NCBI RefSeq assembly: GCF_000247695.1
Contig: NW_004624742.1
Location: 8,859,331 to 8,923,330, forward strand
Origin: Heterocephalus glaber
Taxonomy: Eukaryota > Chordata > Mammalia > Rodentia > Bathyergidae
Reading direction: 5' to 3'
DNA length: 64,000 nt
The notes under the pieces were generated by a model. It was not told the origin of the DNA and did not search any database. It worked only from the letters and a program-made list of their open reading frames with translations. Of the stretch, positions 21,899 through 33,236 are shown in pieces. The position numbers and the translations under genes were made by a program. The stretch's first letter is position 1. Each line of letters starts with the position of its first letter.

Positions 21899-23350
21899 GA
21901 ACTTGGTACCAGAGGACTGAGGTCGTTGCTGTGCCTGTACCTGACCATGTGATTCAGAAGCCTTTGGAACTGGCTTGTGGGAAGAGTTGGGAAAGGTTCT
22001 GAGATGCCGGCTGAAAAAGCAGCCCTGGAATGAGGTTATACTTGATAGGTTGTACTTGATATTCTTGTCAGAGCTCAAATGACCAGAATGCAGCTAGAAA
22101 TGCTGCTGGTAAAGACCTGACTCAGGAAGTTTCTGCTGGGAAGGACTGCATTGGCGGTTGGACCCCAGAACATGTGTGTTATGCCTTGGCAGAAAGTTTG
22201 TCTGCATTTTGCTCATGTCCAGAGACTTTGCCTGAGACTGAGATCAAGGGTGGCAGACTGATTAATCTTGCAGAAGAAATTTCAAGACAGTCTAATGTTG
22301 GGGCAGTGGCATGGCTACTACTGGGGGCTTTTAGCCAGTTTTATGTTGAGAATCAAGACCAAAGAGCCCAGCAGAATGATTTAAAACATTGTGAGGTCAG
22401 AAAGGAAGCACCAGTTAAGCTGTAGACTGCAAAGATAGAGCAGAGGAGATCTTGATTACTGAGAAGGAACAGGAGAATAGAAAAGATGGTCTGAGGACAT
22501 CACATGAAATAGTAGGACTCCGGCCTTTGCAGCCTCAAAATCTCAAAAGTGAAAGACTTTGCTTTGGGAAGAGAGCCCCAGTGCACCATGTTCTAGAATG
22601 GCAGCAGCCTAGGGAAGTTGTTACTCAGGATACGGTTCATAGGTGCTAAACACCTATACCCAAGAGAGAAGGAAGCCTGGCTACTGCTCCAGTTGGCAAC
22701 AGACCTTTGCTTCATTCATGTGGTTCTGGTTTTAGATGCATGAAGAATGCAAGAGTTGTGGGGTCAGGTGAGCTTCCACCCAAATTTCAGAAGAAGGTCT
22801 GGGAGGCCAGAGGGTGTGCCTCTGAGAGGGCAGTGTGTAAAGCTGTGAGTGTGAAGCCAAATATGCAGTGGAGACCCCAGAAGTTTGGAGAAGCCAAGAA
22901 TGTGGATCATCTGAGGAAAACTACAAGGAAGGAGCAGAGCTGGCCCAAGAGAAGCCATGGGAGCTATAACCACCAGCAGTGCTATGGGAGCAAAGCCACC
23001 CAACCCCTTTGGAGTTCACAGATTACCTCAGATGCTGGACCTGAAACTAAAGGAATTAATGCTTGCCCTGCTGGATTTTGGGCTTGCTTTGGTCTCATTC
23101 CTTTGTATCCCCCTCTTTGTAACTTTTGGAATGGAAATGCTTATCTTATGCCATTGTATGTTGGAAGTATTTAGCTTTCATTTGTAGAGGGGCTCACAGC
23201 TAAGAGTTTGCCTCAAATCTCAGAGAAGACTTTGGACTTGGACTTTTCAGCAATGCTGAAACTGTTAGGACTTTGGCAACTCTTGGAGATGAACTAAATG
23301 CCTTTTACATAAAGGGATGTGCATGAGTCTTTGGGAGGCTAGGGGTAGAA

Positions 23351-23745
23351 TGTTATGCCTTGTGTCTAGATGTCTCCCCAAAGTCTCATGCAGTCCTAGG
23401 TCAGGGCATTTGCAGAGGTGGTTGGATCTAGGGTGTGTGATTACTAAATCAGTCCACTGGTTGGTTTGGCATCCATCCTAAGCCCAGTAGCCTAGATCAA
23501 ATATAAAAGGGCCGGAAAGAAGCTGCTAAGGTCACTTGGACTTGCTTCTTTGCTACTTTGTTGCTTTGCTACCTTCTGCCTGCCATGAGCTGTTTCTCCT
23601 CTGCAATGCCTGTCTGCCATGCCACCCTGCCTTGGAGCCAGACAATTATGGACTGAAACCTCTAGAAACTGTGAGCCAAAATAAACCTTTCCTCACTTTG
23701 GGTGTCAGATATTTTGTCTCAGCAAGGAGAAAAGTAACTAAGACA
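23351..23745 (+). repeat. 3' LTR of the MaLR
   Basis: 395 bp, closely similar to the 5' LTR. It contains a short insertion, 'tgtctgccatgccaccctgc', relative to it. The many single-base differences between the LTRs show the insertion is not recent. Confidence 0.85.
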
Positions 23746-23894
23746 GATACGTTATGTACACGTACCAACTCCTCCCTAGGAATGTAATCATTATGTACTA
23801 CAAACATGTACCCATAAAAATAAAAATTAAAAAGAACAACAACAACAACAAAAAGTCCACAAAATTCCCAAACCAGAGAAAAATAAAGATAAGT

Positions 23895-24000
23895 CCATCT
23901 TTGCTTGGACTTGAATCACTGTGTAGCCCAGATTGGCCTTGAATTTAGTATTCATTCTCCTTTAGCCTCCTGAGTGGTGTGATTACATAATTTCACCAGA
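23895..24000 (-). repeat. B1 SINE, right piece (split by L1)
   Basis: 'cactgtgtagcccagattgg', 'ttagcctcctgagtggtgtg', 'gattacataatttcacc': the 5' part of a reversed B1 whose 3' part is at 13298-13327, before the L1. Confidence 0.6.
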
Positions 24001-24004
24001 AGAG

Positions 24005-24380
24005 GCAAAACCCAATGGCATGACCTGGCTTTATAACAATCTGATCTTGGCCTAGCTAATCCAGTATGGGGATGCTTGGAACCTTTAAGGAATGGACCAA
24101 CTGAGAGGCCCATATGTTATTGAGAGTGTAGAGGTAGTTCTCTGATGAGTGTTGTTATAAAAGAAGAAAGCCTGGCCCCACTCAGCTGTTTTTGCTTCCT
24201 GGCTTGAGATGTATCTATTTGCTCCAACATACTGTCCTACCAATTACTATTGCCATGAAGTGAGGCAGCTGAAGGGTGACCCTCACCAGAGTCTGCACTA
24301 TTTCTTCGTAAGTGGCCTTTTTCGTGTATATTGTGATGGCAATCAAAAGCCAACTAATACACTCATACACAATAACTGCG
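24005..24380 (+). mobile_element. Probable MaLR-related LTR
   Basis: 'ggaacctttaaggaatggacc' and 'gttgttataaaagaagaaagcc' are MaLR-like, and it ends 'gatggcaatcaaaagccaactaatac'. Diverged; the boundaries are approximate. Confidence 0.45.
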
Positions 24381-24749
24381 CAAGATAAGCAATCCACGTT
24401 ATCAGACTGGCCCTGCTGAGGTTCCATCCAGAGACTTGTGTTCCTTCTACCTTATTTCTCTATCGTCCACTATGGCATTATTCTCAGGTGTATGTTTGAA
24501 GTAGATCAAAGAACTCCATAATCTACCTCTAGGAAGGAAAAAAGATCATGGAAAAAAATATATTCAGTGTCTTAAGGCCCAGACTCAAAATTAGAAATGC
24601 CTATTCATTTCATTGTGAAAATATAGTCACTAGCTTCAGTTGAGGCTAAGAAATGTACTCTCTAACTATGTAATCATGGGCCTAGCCACACTCTTCTGCA
24701 GAAAAGGGCAGAAAGGGATAATTCACAGTATCCATTACATAGAATTTTA

Positions 24750-24935
24750 TTTTTCTTTTGTGGCAGTACTGGGTATTGAACCCAGAGAGTGATGAACTAT
24801 ATCCCCAGGCTTTCCTTGTCTTATTTGAACTGGGCTCTTGCTAAATTGTCCAGGCTTACCTGTGATCATCCTGCCTCAGCTTTTGGAGTAGCTCAGATTA
24901 CTGTGGAGTAGCACATGCCACTGTCCTGACTTGCA
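24750..24935 (-). repeat. B4-like SINE (ID plus B1)
   Basis: Reverse ID ('gcagtactgggtattgaaccc') then reverse B1 ('gctaaattgtccaggcttacc', 'tcctgcctcagcttttggag'). Confidence 0.65.
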
Positions 24936-25554
24936 TAGGTTTTTTTGTCAGTAGCTATTGGGATTAGTAAAGCATTTTCCTATTCAGGCTTTAAAATGAA
25001 AGCTCCACATCTATAGCTGTCAGGTTCTCTAGGACATAGAGCAGGTGTATTCATTGTGGCAGTTAAAAAAAAAATTCCTAGAACTCCTATTGGCTTGAAT
25101 CTTCTTAGAACCCAGTCACTACTCTGGAAAACTGTAACTTTATGGAGACTCTACATGTAGGTGTTGTGGTCAGTAGTATTAGCTGAGCTAAGCTTTCAAA
25201 TCGTGCCATCCCTGTCACTAGATAGGAGAGTAAAGATATATTCCATTCTCAGCTATATTCTCAACAATTATTTAAGTCACCTCCAGCTGTTGGAATCATT
25301 CTTTTTAAATCCCAGACATCAAGGAAAGAGACAATTCCCACCATTCCCTGTCCAAATTTCCAAACCATAGGAATCTTGGGCTAGGAATTTTTTTTAGGGG
25401 CAAACAGTAGATATACACACAATACCTAGAACATACATTCCAAGTTGGATATTTAAATAGGCTCTCTTCTCAAACTTGCCATTTATACAATTTTTCTGAA
25501 ATATTGAAATTCTCTGAGCAACTAAAAACAATGTTTAGCTTTTAAAATCCACTT

Positions 25555-25745
25555 ACTCATTTGACAATATTTGTAGGATGCCTACAGTTTACTGGATTTG
25601 TATCAGCACCCTACACGTGTCAGGCTCCAATTATATTCACTCTTGAGTTTCCTATGTAGATTTTAAGCTTCTTGAGTGAAAAAAAAATCAGACTTCTGTA
25701 ATCAGTACAGCACCCTGTAAATAAAAAGCCTATTATTATAAGTAG
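25555..25745 (+). repeat. Possible L2 3' fragment
   Basis: 'ttaagcttcttgagtgaaa' and 'cagtacagcaccctgtaaat' resemble the L2 3' end. Weak. The flank to 27014 is AT-rich with nothing recognised. Confidence 0.3.
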
Positions 25746-27011
25746 GAAGTGCTTGGTAAAAACTTGTTTGGCTAATAATTTAAAAATTTATAATAGTGTC
25801 TCTATGTGCCTATTCCTCATGTTTATATGTACCACTTATTCAGGTGTGAAAAGATGTGGATCTTCTAATTAAAAATAACTGCTAGTTATAAGTACCTACA
25901 AAATTTTTAAAAATTTAAAAATATGTCAATTTATAAAGATTCTTATGAAGGGTTTCCTATTACAGACGCTATTTTGGAAAAGGGTATTACAGTCATTAGC
26001 ATATCTATTTTTATATGATGGTAATTCACATGATCTGTGTATTGCTTTAACAGTTTAACTGTAAGTCTTTCACCAAATGAAATTTTATTTTTAAAGTATA
26101 TCACCACACTCACATAGGCAAGCTGTTTGAATGGTATAAAATATAAGATCCACATTTGCTTTATTGTATTGCCTATCACAACTAGAGCTTCCTAAAGTTC
26201 TCCTTTATTAGAGCAAAATGTGGATGATTCAAATACCATGCTTCAGCTGCCTTCATCACTTGAATGAGATAAGCTCTCAGCAAGATATATTTAGGAAATC
26301 ATGGTTCAAACTGTGTTATCCTGCTATAAAGCAATCTGCTAAACATTTCTGAAGTAATTTAGACAGCTGTGACTTAGTTGCAAACAATGTGGACACTTGA
26401 TCTACTGACTTGAAATTGGGGCTGCAGAGAAGATATTCAAGTTTTCTCATGAGTTCACTTACTACAGAGAAAGATGGTTCCTATTTTTTACGTGCTAAGA
26501 ATGCAAAGCTAAAGACTATCTTTTAAATAATGAAAATGATCAATCTTATAAATTGAATTATCACATAATTTATACTATAATGTTCATCTATTGTAGGTGT
26601 AAACATCTTAAGGGCTTTTATCCAAGGTAATCTGACATGCTTTTAGTTTTGTTCTGGATTATATTTGTCTTCTTATACATTCTTAAGAAATATAGCTTAT
26701 CTATATGATCAACGTTCTTTTTTCATTGTTTTGTCATGCTGATAAATAAAAATCTATATTTGGAGCAATTATTCACCTAAAAAATGCGTGCCTTCTTGAC
26801 TGGTCTACATAGCAAAAATAATTATTTATACTGAATCAGTTAATAAAATGTTACATTAATCAATTGTACTATAATTTTTGATATTGATCAAATCATGTTC
26901 AAAACTGAAATTTATTGTTAACAATATATTCTAGATATGTGAATAAGAATAAAGGAAAACAGACACAAGGATTTATCAAAATAAGGGGAAATGTATGTTC
27001 ATTCTTATTTT

Positions 27012-27014
<3 letters not shown>

Positions 27015-27067
<53 letters not shown>

Positions 27068-27086
27068 TGGTGGTGGTGGTGGTGGT
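27015..27086 (+). repeat. Microsatellite (TC)n followed by (GTG)n
   Basis: Twenty-five TC units (27015-27064) run into GTG repeats (27065-27086) and abut the 3' end of a reversed SINE, so both grew in the SINE tail. ORFs reading through it on each strand are repeats, not proteins. Confidence 0.95.
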
Positions 27087-27285
27087 ACTGGGGATCGAAC
27101 CCAGGGCTTTCTCGCTGAATCACTGAGCTACATTTCCAGCCTTCTTTTTAATTTTAATTTTAAATTTTGAGACAGTATCTTGCTAAATCTCCAAGTTGGC
27201 AAGGCTGGGCTCAAACTTGCAATCCTCATGACTCAGCCTCCCAGAGTCCTGAGATTACGGTGTGCATCACCATGCCTGGCTAGTT
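27087..27285 (-). repeat. B4-like SINE (ID plus B1)
   Basis: 'tactggggatcgaacccaggg', 'ctgaatcactgagctacattt', then reverse B1 'ctccaagttggcaaggctggg', 'agtcctgagattacggtg'. The stretch 27290-28250 after it shows nothing recognised. Confidence 0.75.
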
Positions 27286-28253
27286 ATTTATTTTTTTAAA
27301 GATATCTTTTATGCCGTGACTATCCTATGTCAAAACATTGCATAGGTTTATCATTAAGATAGAAGTGTACAGTGTTAAAATTTAACCATTTTTAAAATTT
27401 AACCAGTTTATTAGCTGGACTTTTTCATTTTTTAACCTCTTGAATTGACATTATATGACTAAAATAATAGAATAATAAAGCAAATAATGTCATATCCTGT
27501 TGGTTACTTAACAGATTTTACATTGCCTCTATTTTTCACTCTTGAATTGTCTTTCTAAAACCATTAACCTTCTAATGCATTTTTCTCCTCCCACTGATTC
27601 ATAATGCAGACTAACAGTTTTAGTTATGACAGCTCTGAGTGAATTATTTGTCATTAGCACCTGTTTCATTTGCCGTAGATACCATGCCAAAAGTTGATCT
27701 CAAGTCGGGCCTTCTCCTATGACTTAAATGCTAAAAGAATTTAAGTTCCTTAGCTGTAATCATATAAGTCAACTCATTTATTTTTCTTTGAAAGGTAGAT
27801 GAGGCCAGAAGCTATAAAGACTTTTATGGAAGACAAAGTTTACTCAGAGTGTTAAAGATTGAATTTGTGATCTGCATTCCATTCATGCGGGACATCCTTT
27901 GCCTAATGGATGAAAGGTAGGACATTCCCGGGAAAGATCTGAAGTGTGATAGTCAGGATTTTCTACATATTCATTCCCTCTATACTTGCTGTGACATTGA
28001 TGTGGTCTCTTTCATGGAGATAGCTTGTAGACACATGGTAGTTCTATCTATAAGGGACAAAATGTGTTTTTCAATATAACATCATTTTTCCTCCTGCCAT
28101 CCCTACTCTATCCCATGGGGTTAGAAATTACTTGAAGTGGATTGAAGACATGTAGAGTAAGGACAGCATTCCACAGCTACAGTGTTCATTCATTTCAGAG
28201 TTTGGATATTTTCTCCCTATCCTACTTACTTTTTAAGAAATCCATAATTCTTG

Positions 28254-28636
28254 TGTAGTACTGTGGTTGCAGTGTGTTTCCCAAATTCCATTTGCCAGAA
28301 ACTTAATCCCCAACCTAATCTGTTGAGAGTATTTGGAGGTGGACCCTTTAAGAGGTTATCGGGATTAGATAGGTTATCAGAATGCTAACCCCATGATGGG
28401 ACCTGTTCCTTTGCAAGAAGAGCAACAGAGACCATGTTTTGTTTTGTCCTGCCAGGTGATCCCTCCCCCTGCTGCTCCTCTACCATATTATGATGCCGCA
28501 GGCAACCCTCACTAGCCCTATGCTCTTGGACTTCCTACCTGTAGGTACAGTGAGCTAATGAAACATTTATTCTTTTTAAATTACTGTACTGAGTCTTTGA
28601 CATTTAGTTACAGCAAAAGAAAATGAACTAAGATAC
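28254..28636 (+). mobile_element. MaLR-type solo LTR
   Basis: Ordered landmarks: 'gtttcccaaattccatttgcc', 'gagtatttggaggtggaccc', 'ttaagaggttatcgggatta', terminal 'ttacagcaaaagaaaatgaac'. Confidence 0.6.
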
Positions 28637-28779
28637 ATAGTTTGTACCTAACTCATTCTAGGAGAATGATACTAACTTCAAAATTCTCCACTCCATTAAT
28701 GCCTACCTTCCTTATTACAGTTCTAAAATTTGTCCTTTTGTCAAATTGGTATATTTTTCATTAATTAGTTTTTATTTCA

Positions 28780-28861
28780 GTTTTTTTTTTGTACCGGGGA
28801 TCAAACTCAGGACCTTGCGCTTGTGAGGCAGGTACGGTGCCACTGAGCTAAATCCCTGGCC
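28780..28861 (-). repeat. Young tRNA-derived SINE
   Basis: T-run, 'gtaccggggatcaaactcag', 'cactgagctaaatccctggc'. Flanked by 'attaattagttttt' / 'attaattagtttta'. The following 28862-29535 is plain AT-rich DNA. Confidence 0.85.
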
Positions 28862-29535
28862 CTTTGATTAATTAGTTTTAAGTCATTTCTCCATTATCAG
28901 CTTGGAAAATAGATTAGCTCTCTGGTTTTTACATTTTACTATATAATTTTGCAATAGCCATCTGGTTCTGAAAATAAATAATTTTCAGATATATGTATGT
29001 ATTAAAATTTGATTAATTCGATGGTGTACTCAAATCTCTCTAGCAATTATCAATCTGTTTACATGTAATCCAAATATAATTTTCTTAAATATCAAGGAAT
29101 TGAGTTAAAATGCTATTTGCCTTTTGATTTGAATTATCTTGTGGACCACCAAGGTACAAAAAAGAACATTCTTCAATTCCATTTCAGATTGACAGAGTTT
29201 ATATTTAAGTTCTAGCTTTAGTTCAAGTGGCCCTTACAATTTCATTGTTACTGTTTTTACCTGACTTGAATTTGTCTCACTGTAGTGGCTTCTGTTCAAT
29301 TGAATCACAAACCATAAAGCAGCCAAAAAATAAAGAGACAAGGAAGATGGAAAAATCAGTAGAACATAGAAGTTAAATAAAACATTCAATTTTACCTCCA
29401 TATAGATGAGCCTTTACTCAGTCTAAATTCTAAGTTCAATTGCCTGGCACAAGTGAGTCTGTTTCCTTGTTAGCCTCATTTGGCCAGTATACGTATTGAA
29501 TCTAACATCACATATGACAAAAAATAACTTGTATG

Positions 29536-29536
29536 T

Positions 29537-29563
<27 letters not shown>
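29536..29563 (+). repeat. (TG)n microsatellite
   Basis: About 14 TG units. It explains the run of Val-Cys codons in the short ORF there. Confidence 0.95.
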
Positions 29564-29567
<4 letters not shown>

Positions 29568-29649
29568 ATGGATCATATACTTTCTTATATTGATGATATT
29601 ATTATAGTAAACATTTATGTGAACTACTGTACTGATTTAAATGCTTCAT

Positions 29650-29812
29650 ATTTTATCCTTTCAACAAGTACTAGTAGTTACATTTTATAATGAGGAAAAA
29701 GGGTCAGAAGAGTTAAGTGATCTTCCCAAGGATTCAAAGCTGTGAGAGGCAGAACCAAGGATTCAGAACTGTCTGGCTTGAGAGCCTATGCTCTCTTAAT
29801 TGTAACACTCAC
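29650..29812 (-). repeat. MIR SINE
   Basis: 'aatgaggaaaaagggtcagaag', 'agttaagtgatcttcccaagg', 'gcagaaccaaggattcag', 'ttgagagcctatgctctc': MIR in reverse, well ordered. 29813-30400 shows nothing recognised. Confidence 0.7.
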
Positions 29813-30401
29813 ACAGCTATGAACTATGGAGTCCACTGACTGATGGGTTTGAGGCAGTTCAGAATAAAAATGATATTTTATTTGATCCCTTGTCTAGTCG
29901 AATCCATGTAGTAGAAAGAATATAATATTTTATATTAAAATTACTCAAAAGAATTATGAGACCATTATGACCCTTTTATCTCTACTTTTCCCCTTCAAAT
30001 CATTTTCATAGGCCACATATATCCTCTACTAGTGTGTAAAGGACAAGTAAAAGGCTTATTTTCATATCCCCAGTGTACTCCTCTTGAAATATACACTTTA
30101 TTGCTGTGGTGTTTTTCCTAATTACTCACTTATAATTACATTCACAAGTCATTATTAGTAATGGCATCTTATTTCCTCATTCAGCTAAACATTTGTGTAA
30201 TGTTCTTTATACAAACATTTGCGTAGGTATTTTAGATTACACAGTGTACTATATATGTGCAAAGGCTCATCTCATCTGACTTAAAATTACAACACTAAGA
30301 AAATTCAGAAATGATCTTAAAATTCTTTTAAAAAACATGCTATGAATAGATTTAAGGAAAAATGTAAAAATCATTTATTCGTTCAGTGTCAATTGGTACA
30401 T

Positions 30402-30905
30402 TAGTCAGCTTTCCCATTGCTGGGACATAATATCTGACATCCACATCTTAAAAGAAGGATTTTTTTGTTTGTTTTTTGAGACAGAGTCTTGCTGTGTAGC
30501 TCACACTGGCCTCAAACTTGTGGCTCTCCTCTTGCCTCAGCTTCCTGAGTGTTGGGATTATAGGCACGCATCTCCACACTTGCCAGAAGAGAGATTTAAT
30601 TTGGCTCACAGTTAAGGGGATTCAGTTCATGGCCCCCTGGCTCTAAGGTAAAAATACCATTGTAGATGAACATGGTGGAAAAAAGCTGCTGACTTCATGG
30701 CAGCCGAGGAAGCTCGGAGAAGGGTGGAGCTGGGGAGAAGAATATATCCTTCCAGGATATATTCCCAACCCTCCTTACAGCATATTTAGCTATGAGCCTA
30801 TCAGTGGATTAATATTGCACCCTCAGGATCCATTCACTTTCCAAAGCCCCTGGTCTGAATACATGAAACTTTGGAAAGACATTTTAGATCTAAACTGTAA
30901 CAGTT
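30402..30905 (-). mobile_element. MaLR-related LTR, interrupted by a B1
   Basis: 'ttagtcagctttcccattgct' opens the reversed LTR. A B1 at 30461-30586 interrupts it, and it resumes 'agatttaatttggctcacag' and closes 'acattttagatctaaactg', as in the similar LTR at 34521-34891. Confidence 0.6.
30461..30586 (-). repeat. B1 SINE
   Basis: T-rich tail, 'gagacagagtcttgctgtgtag', 'tgagtgttgggattatagg'. Inserted into the LTR around it. Confidence 0.8.
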
Positions 30906-30906
30906 G

Positions 30907-30991
30907 GCTGCTGGGGATTTAGCACAGTGACACTGCACCTGCCCTGCAAGTGCAAGGTCCTGAGTACGATCCCTAGTACAGAAAAAAAAAA
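30907..30991 (+). repeat. tRNA-derived SINE
   Basis: 'gctgctggggatttagcacag', 'ccctgcaagtgcaaggtcc', B-box 'gagtacgatccctag', A-tail. Confidence 0.85.
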
Positions 30992-31244
30992 ATTGGCAAT
31001 CTTAAATTTGTATGCCCCTGACATTATAACACTGTTACAAAGTTAGGATCAACTTTATGGAATTCAAATACTGTTACTCTTTACATTTCTTAATTGAACT
31101 AATGTAATTCTGAAATTCACATTCAGATCAGGTAACTCTAGAAGTGTTTTAAGCAAAATGTTGTGTCCTCAATCTATGTATTTGAGATTAATATGTAGGA
31201 ATAAGGGGAAACACATTCACAAACATCAGTTTTGGGCCCGTAGC

Positions 31245-31680
31245 ATTTCCCCTAGTGATCACCTTTACTCTGCTAGCTTCCACTAACTCCCAAATCTAGA
31301 GATAAACCCTCAATTCTAAAATTCTAACTTTGACTTCTCCCTTGTTCTTACATCTTAGATCTTGTATTACTTACTGCAGATTTTTAATATTTCCACTTGA
31401 ATATTTCACCTTCACCTCAATTCCAAATAGAGCTGAATACATCACCAGTTCCCTTAACCCAAATTCCCTTCCAGTTTTCCTTTCTGTGAAAATGTCTTCA
31501 TCCTTCTAGTTACCTAGAACTGAAATTAAGTGATTTTGAACTCCTGTCTCTCTAGTCCCCTCCCTTCTTACCAACTGTTAAATGCTAAGGCTTGTCTCTT
31601 CATGACTTTATTAACACTTCTTATATCCATTCCATCCTTTCTAGTGTCATTTCAGTAATTAAGGCTCAGTATATCTTAGA
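31245..31680 (+). mobile_element. L2 LINE fragment
   Basis: 'actcccaaatctagagataaac', 'cttctcccttgttcttacatc', 'tccacttgaatatttcacctt', 'catcaccagttcccttaac' follow the order of L2 3' sequence. Much diverged and non-coding. Confidence 0.5.
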
Positions 31681-31952
31681 AGCTCATTATATTTAATACT
31701 AAGTATTTTCTCAAAATCACAGAGGTTGTTTAGATAAGTTAATCCGATAAAGTTAATTGTCCCATTTTCTGCTGTGAGGATCTGCTTACTGTTGACAAAA
31801 TGGACATCAAATTCTCTAGATTCTCTCGCAGCACTTTTTCCCCAACCTTTTTGGGGCTAGCAGGTATATCTGAGTGTCTAGGATTTTTTCTGTTTTTCTG
31901 TTCACTACAAATCTTGGAGGAGAGTCCTGTTTTCTCTCAATATGATTTTTAT

Positions 31953-32108
31953 TTTTATTTTTTGGTTTTTTTGAGGCAGGGTCTTGCTTTGTAGCTCAGG
32001 CTGGTCCTGAACTCACTATGTATCCCAGGCTGGCCTTGAACTTGTGGTGATCCCCTTGCCTCAGGCTCCCAAGTGCTGAGATTATAGGTGTGCACCACCA
32101 TGCCTGGC
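31953..32108 (-). repeat. B1 SINE, well preserved
   Basis: T-rich start, 'gaggcagggtcttgctttg', both arms of the B1 internal duplication ('caggctggtcctgaactc' and 'caggctggccttgaactt'), 'gctgagattataggtgtgc'. Flanks share 'atatgatttttattt'-like sequence, a target duplication. Confidence 0.85.
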
Positions 32109-32204
32109 TCAGTATGATTTTTTATTTGGAATTCTCTCTTTGCCTCAAATCCCTTTTGTTTATTGCTTCTTTTGAATTACCAGAGGAGTGAGCTGTGGTC
32201 TCAG

Positions 32205-32390
32205 GGAGTGACAGAGACGGAGACAAAGACCAGGCTCTTGCTAACCTTTTCAAGGATGCCCTATTACCTGATGACTTCCCACTAGACCCCACCCCTTAAT
32301 GTCCTTTACCTCCTAATAGCACCATGGGCTGTAGACAACAATTTTTATACATAGACTTTGAGGGACTTATTCAAACCACAGCACCTCTGT
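32205..32390 (-). mobile_element. MaLR-related LTR fragment
   Basis: 'ccactagaccccacccctta' and 'agactttgagggacttattc' match the reversed LTR type of 34521-34891. Confidence 0.5.
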
Positions 32391-32584
32391 TCTAATTCTA
32401 GCAAAAATGTTCTGAGGAGCCCTTTGATGGATTGGCCTGGGACAGTTAGATGCCCAACCCTGAACCAATATGATTAGTGCTTTCATAACAATGGAGTGAG
32501 GGAAGAATTTCTTCAGGAACTAGGAAGAGGCAGACAAAATTTATACTTCCCATAATCCTTTATATCTCCTGTACTGTACTTTTT

Positions 32585-32725
32585 TTTTTAATTCTCTGTC
32601 TCTTCTGCTTTGTAAGAGCCTTGAGGGCAAAGGGTATGCCTTATTAATTTTATACTCATTCAGCCAAGAGTAGCACCTAGTATATGATACACCTTCAATA
32701 AATATTTGCTGAAAGAAATGAACAA
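32585..32725 (+). repeat. L2 3' end
   Basis: 'agagccttgagggcaaagggt', 'agtagcacctagtatatgat', 'caataaatatttgctgaaag' is the L2 3' terminus. 32726-33030 has nothing recognised. Confidence 0.6.
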
Positions 32726-33030
32726 ACAAATCCATACAAAGAATTCCAGCAAACACGAGTTATGAACCTATGACATAACTAAGCAATAGATATGAAGTAC
32801 AGGAATAAGTAATGGACATTAAGACCACTTGACCAGCTTTAGTTTTGAAAATTTTGTACAGTTCTCATGAAGGCAGGAACTTGCATAATCGGTTCAGACT
32901 GAATAAGTATATAATTGACTGTAAAATTTGGTGGATAGGCAAACTTTTTTTCAGGAAGTTCTTGAAAAGTTGTAATTTGTTTTTAATCTTGTTAAAATTT
33001 GTAAAAAGTCATATTTGAAAATGTGATTGA

Positions 33031-33146
33031 GAGCCAGGTGTGATGATCCACACCAGTGATTCCACCACTGGGAGGCTGAGACAAGAGGATCACAAATTCA
33101 GCTCTTGCCTGGATAATTTAGCAAAACCGTGTCTCAAAATAAAAAA
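33031..33146 (+). repeat. B1-like SINE
   Basis: 'agccaggtgtgatgatccac', 'actgggaggctgagacaag', 'accgtgtctcaaaataaaa'. Confidence 0.7.
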
Positions 33147-33191
33147 ATGAAAAAGAGGGTCAGAGTTGTAAAAAAGAGTTCAGTATTAATG

Positions 33192-33236
33192 CCACACACA
33201 CACACACACACACGCACACATGCAACCACACACACA
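33192..33236 (+). repeat. (CA)n microsatellite, interrupted
   Basis: CA units broken by 'cgcacacatgcaac'. The region onward to 34520 holds only a worn ID-like remnant at about 33630-33686 and no gene. Confidence 0.9.

Larger units (their letters stand above)
21495..23745 (+). mobile_element. Complete MaLR retrotransposon (two LTRs plus internal region)
   Basis: A 2251-bp element with a 5' LTR (21495-21898), a 1452-bp internal region and a 3' LTR (23351-23745). LTRs begin TGTTATG and end GACA. Flanking 5-mers are 'gatgt' and 'gatac', which fit a 5-bp duplication with two changes; the uninterrupted L1 site at about 8475 reads 'gatgt'. A primer-binding-like 'tggtaccagaggac' follows the 5' LTR (21904), and a purine run 'ggctaggggtagaa' precedes the 3' LTR. 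The internal region has only short ORFs (83, 65 and 155 codons) and no reverse transcriptase, as in MaLRs, which depend on ERV-L enzymes. Confidence 0.85.
13328..23840 (+). mobile_element. Near full-length L1, with five nested insertions
   Basis: After removal of the nested elements about 6.65 kb of L1 remains, the length of a complete L1: 5' UTR (13328 to about 14985, with a pyrimidine-rich section at 14090-14340), ORF1, ORF2 and a 3' UTR resuming at 23751 and ending in an A-rich tail near 23815-23850. The insertions are a tRNA SINE (15784-15901), an inverted-repeat DNA element (16327-16530), an unclassified element (17753-18416), a reversed L1 3' end (19744-20365) and a MaLR (21495-23745). 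It is itself inserted in a B1. The reading frames are full of stops and the element is dead. Confidence 0.85.

Noticed and set aside
22174..23187. ORFs of 83, 65, 155 and 76 codons between the MaLR LTRs as a gene
   Set aside because: The region is the MaLR internal sequence bounded by its LTRs. Frames overlap and no domain is visible.
26899..27123. Short ORFs rich in Arg-Glu, His or Leu-Ser at the TC/GTG repeat
   Set aside because: Pure microsatellite translation. The same holds for the Cys-Val ORFs at 29496 and 55503 and the Phe-Leu-Ser ORF at 37496.
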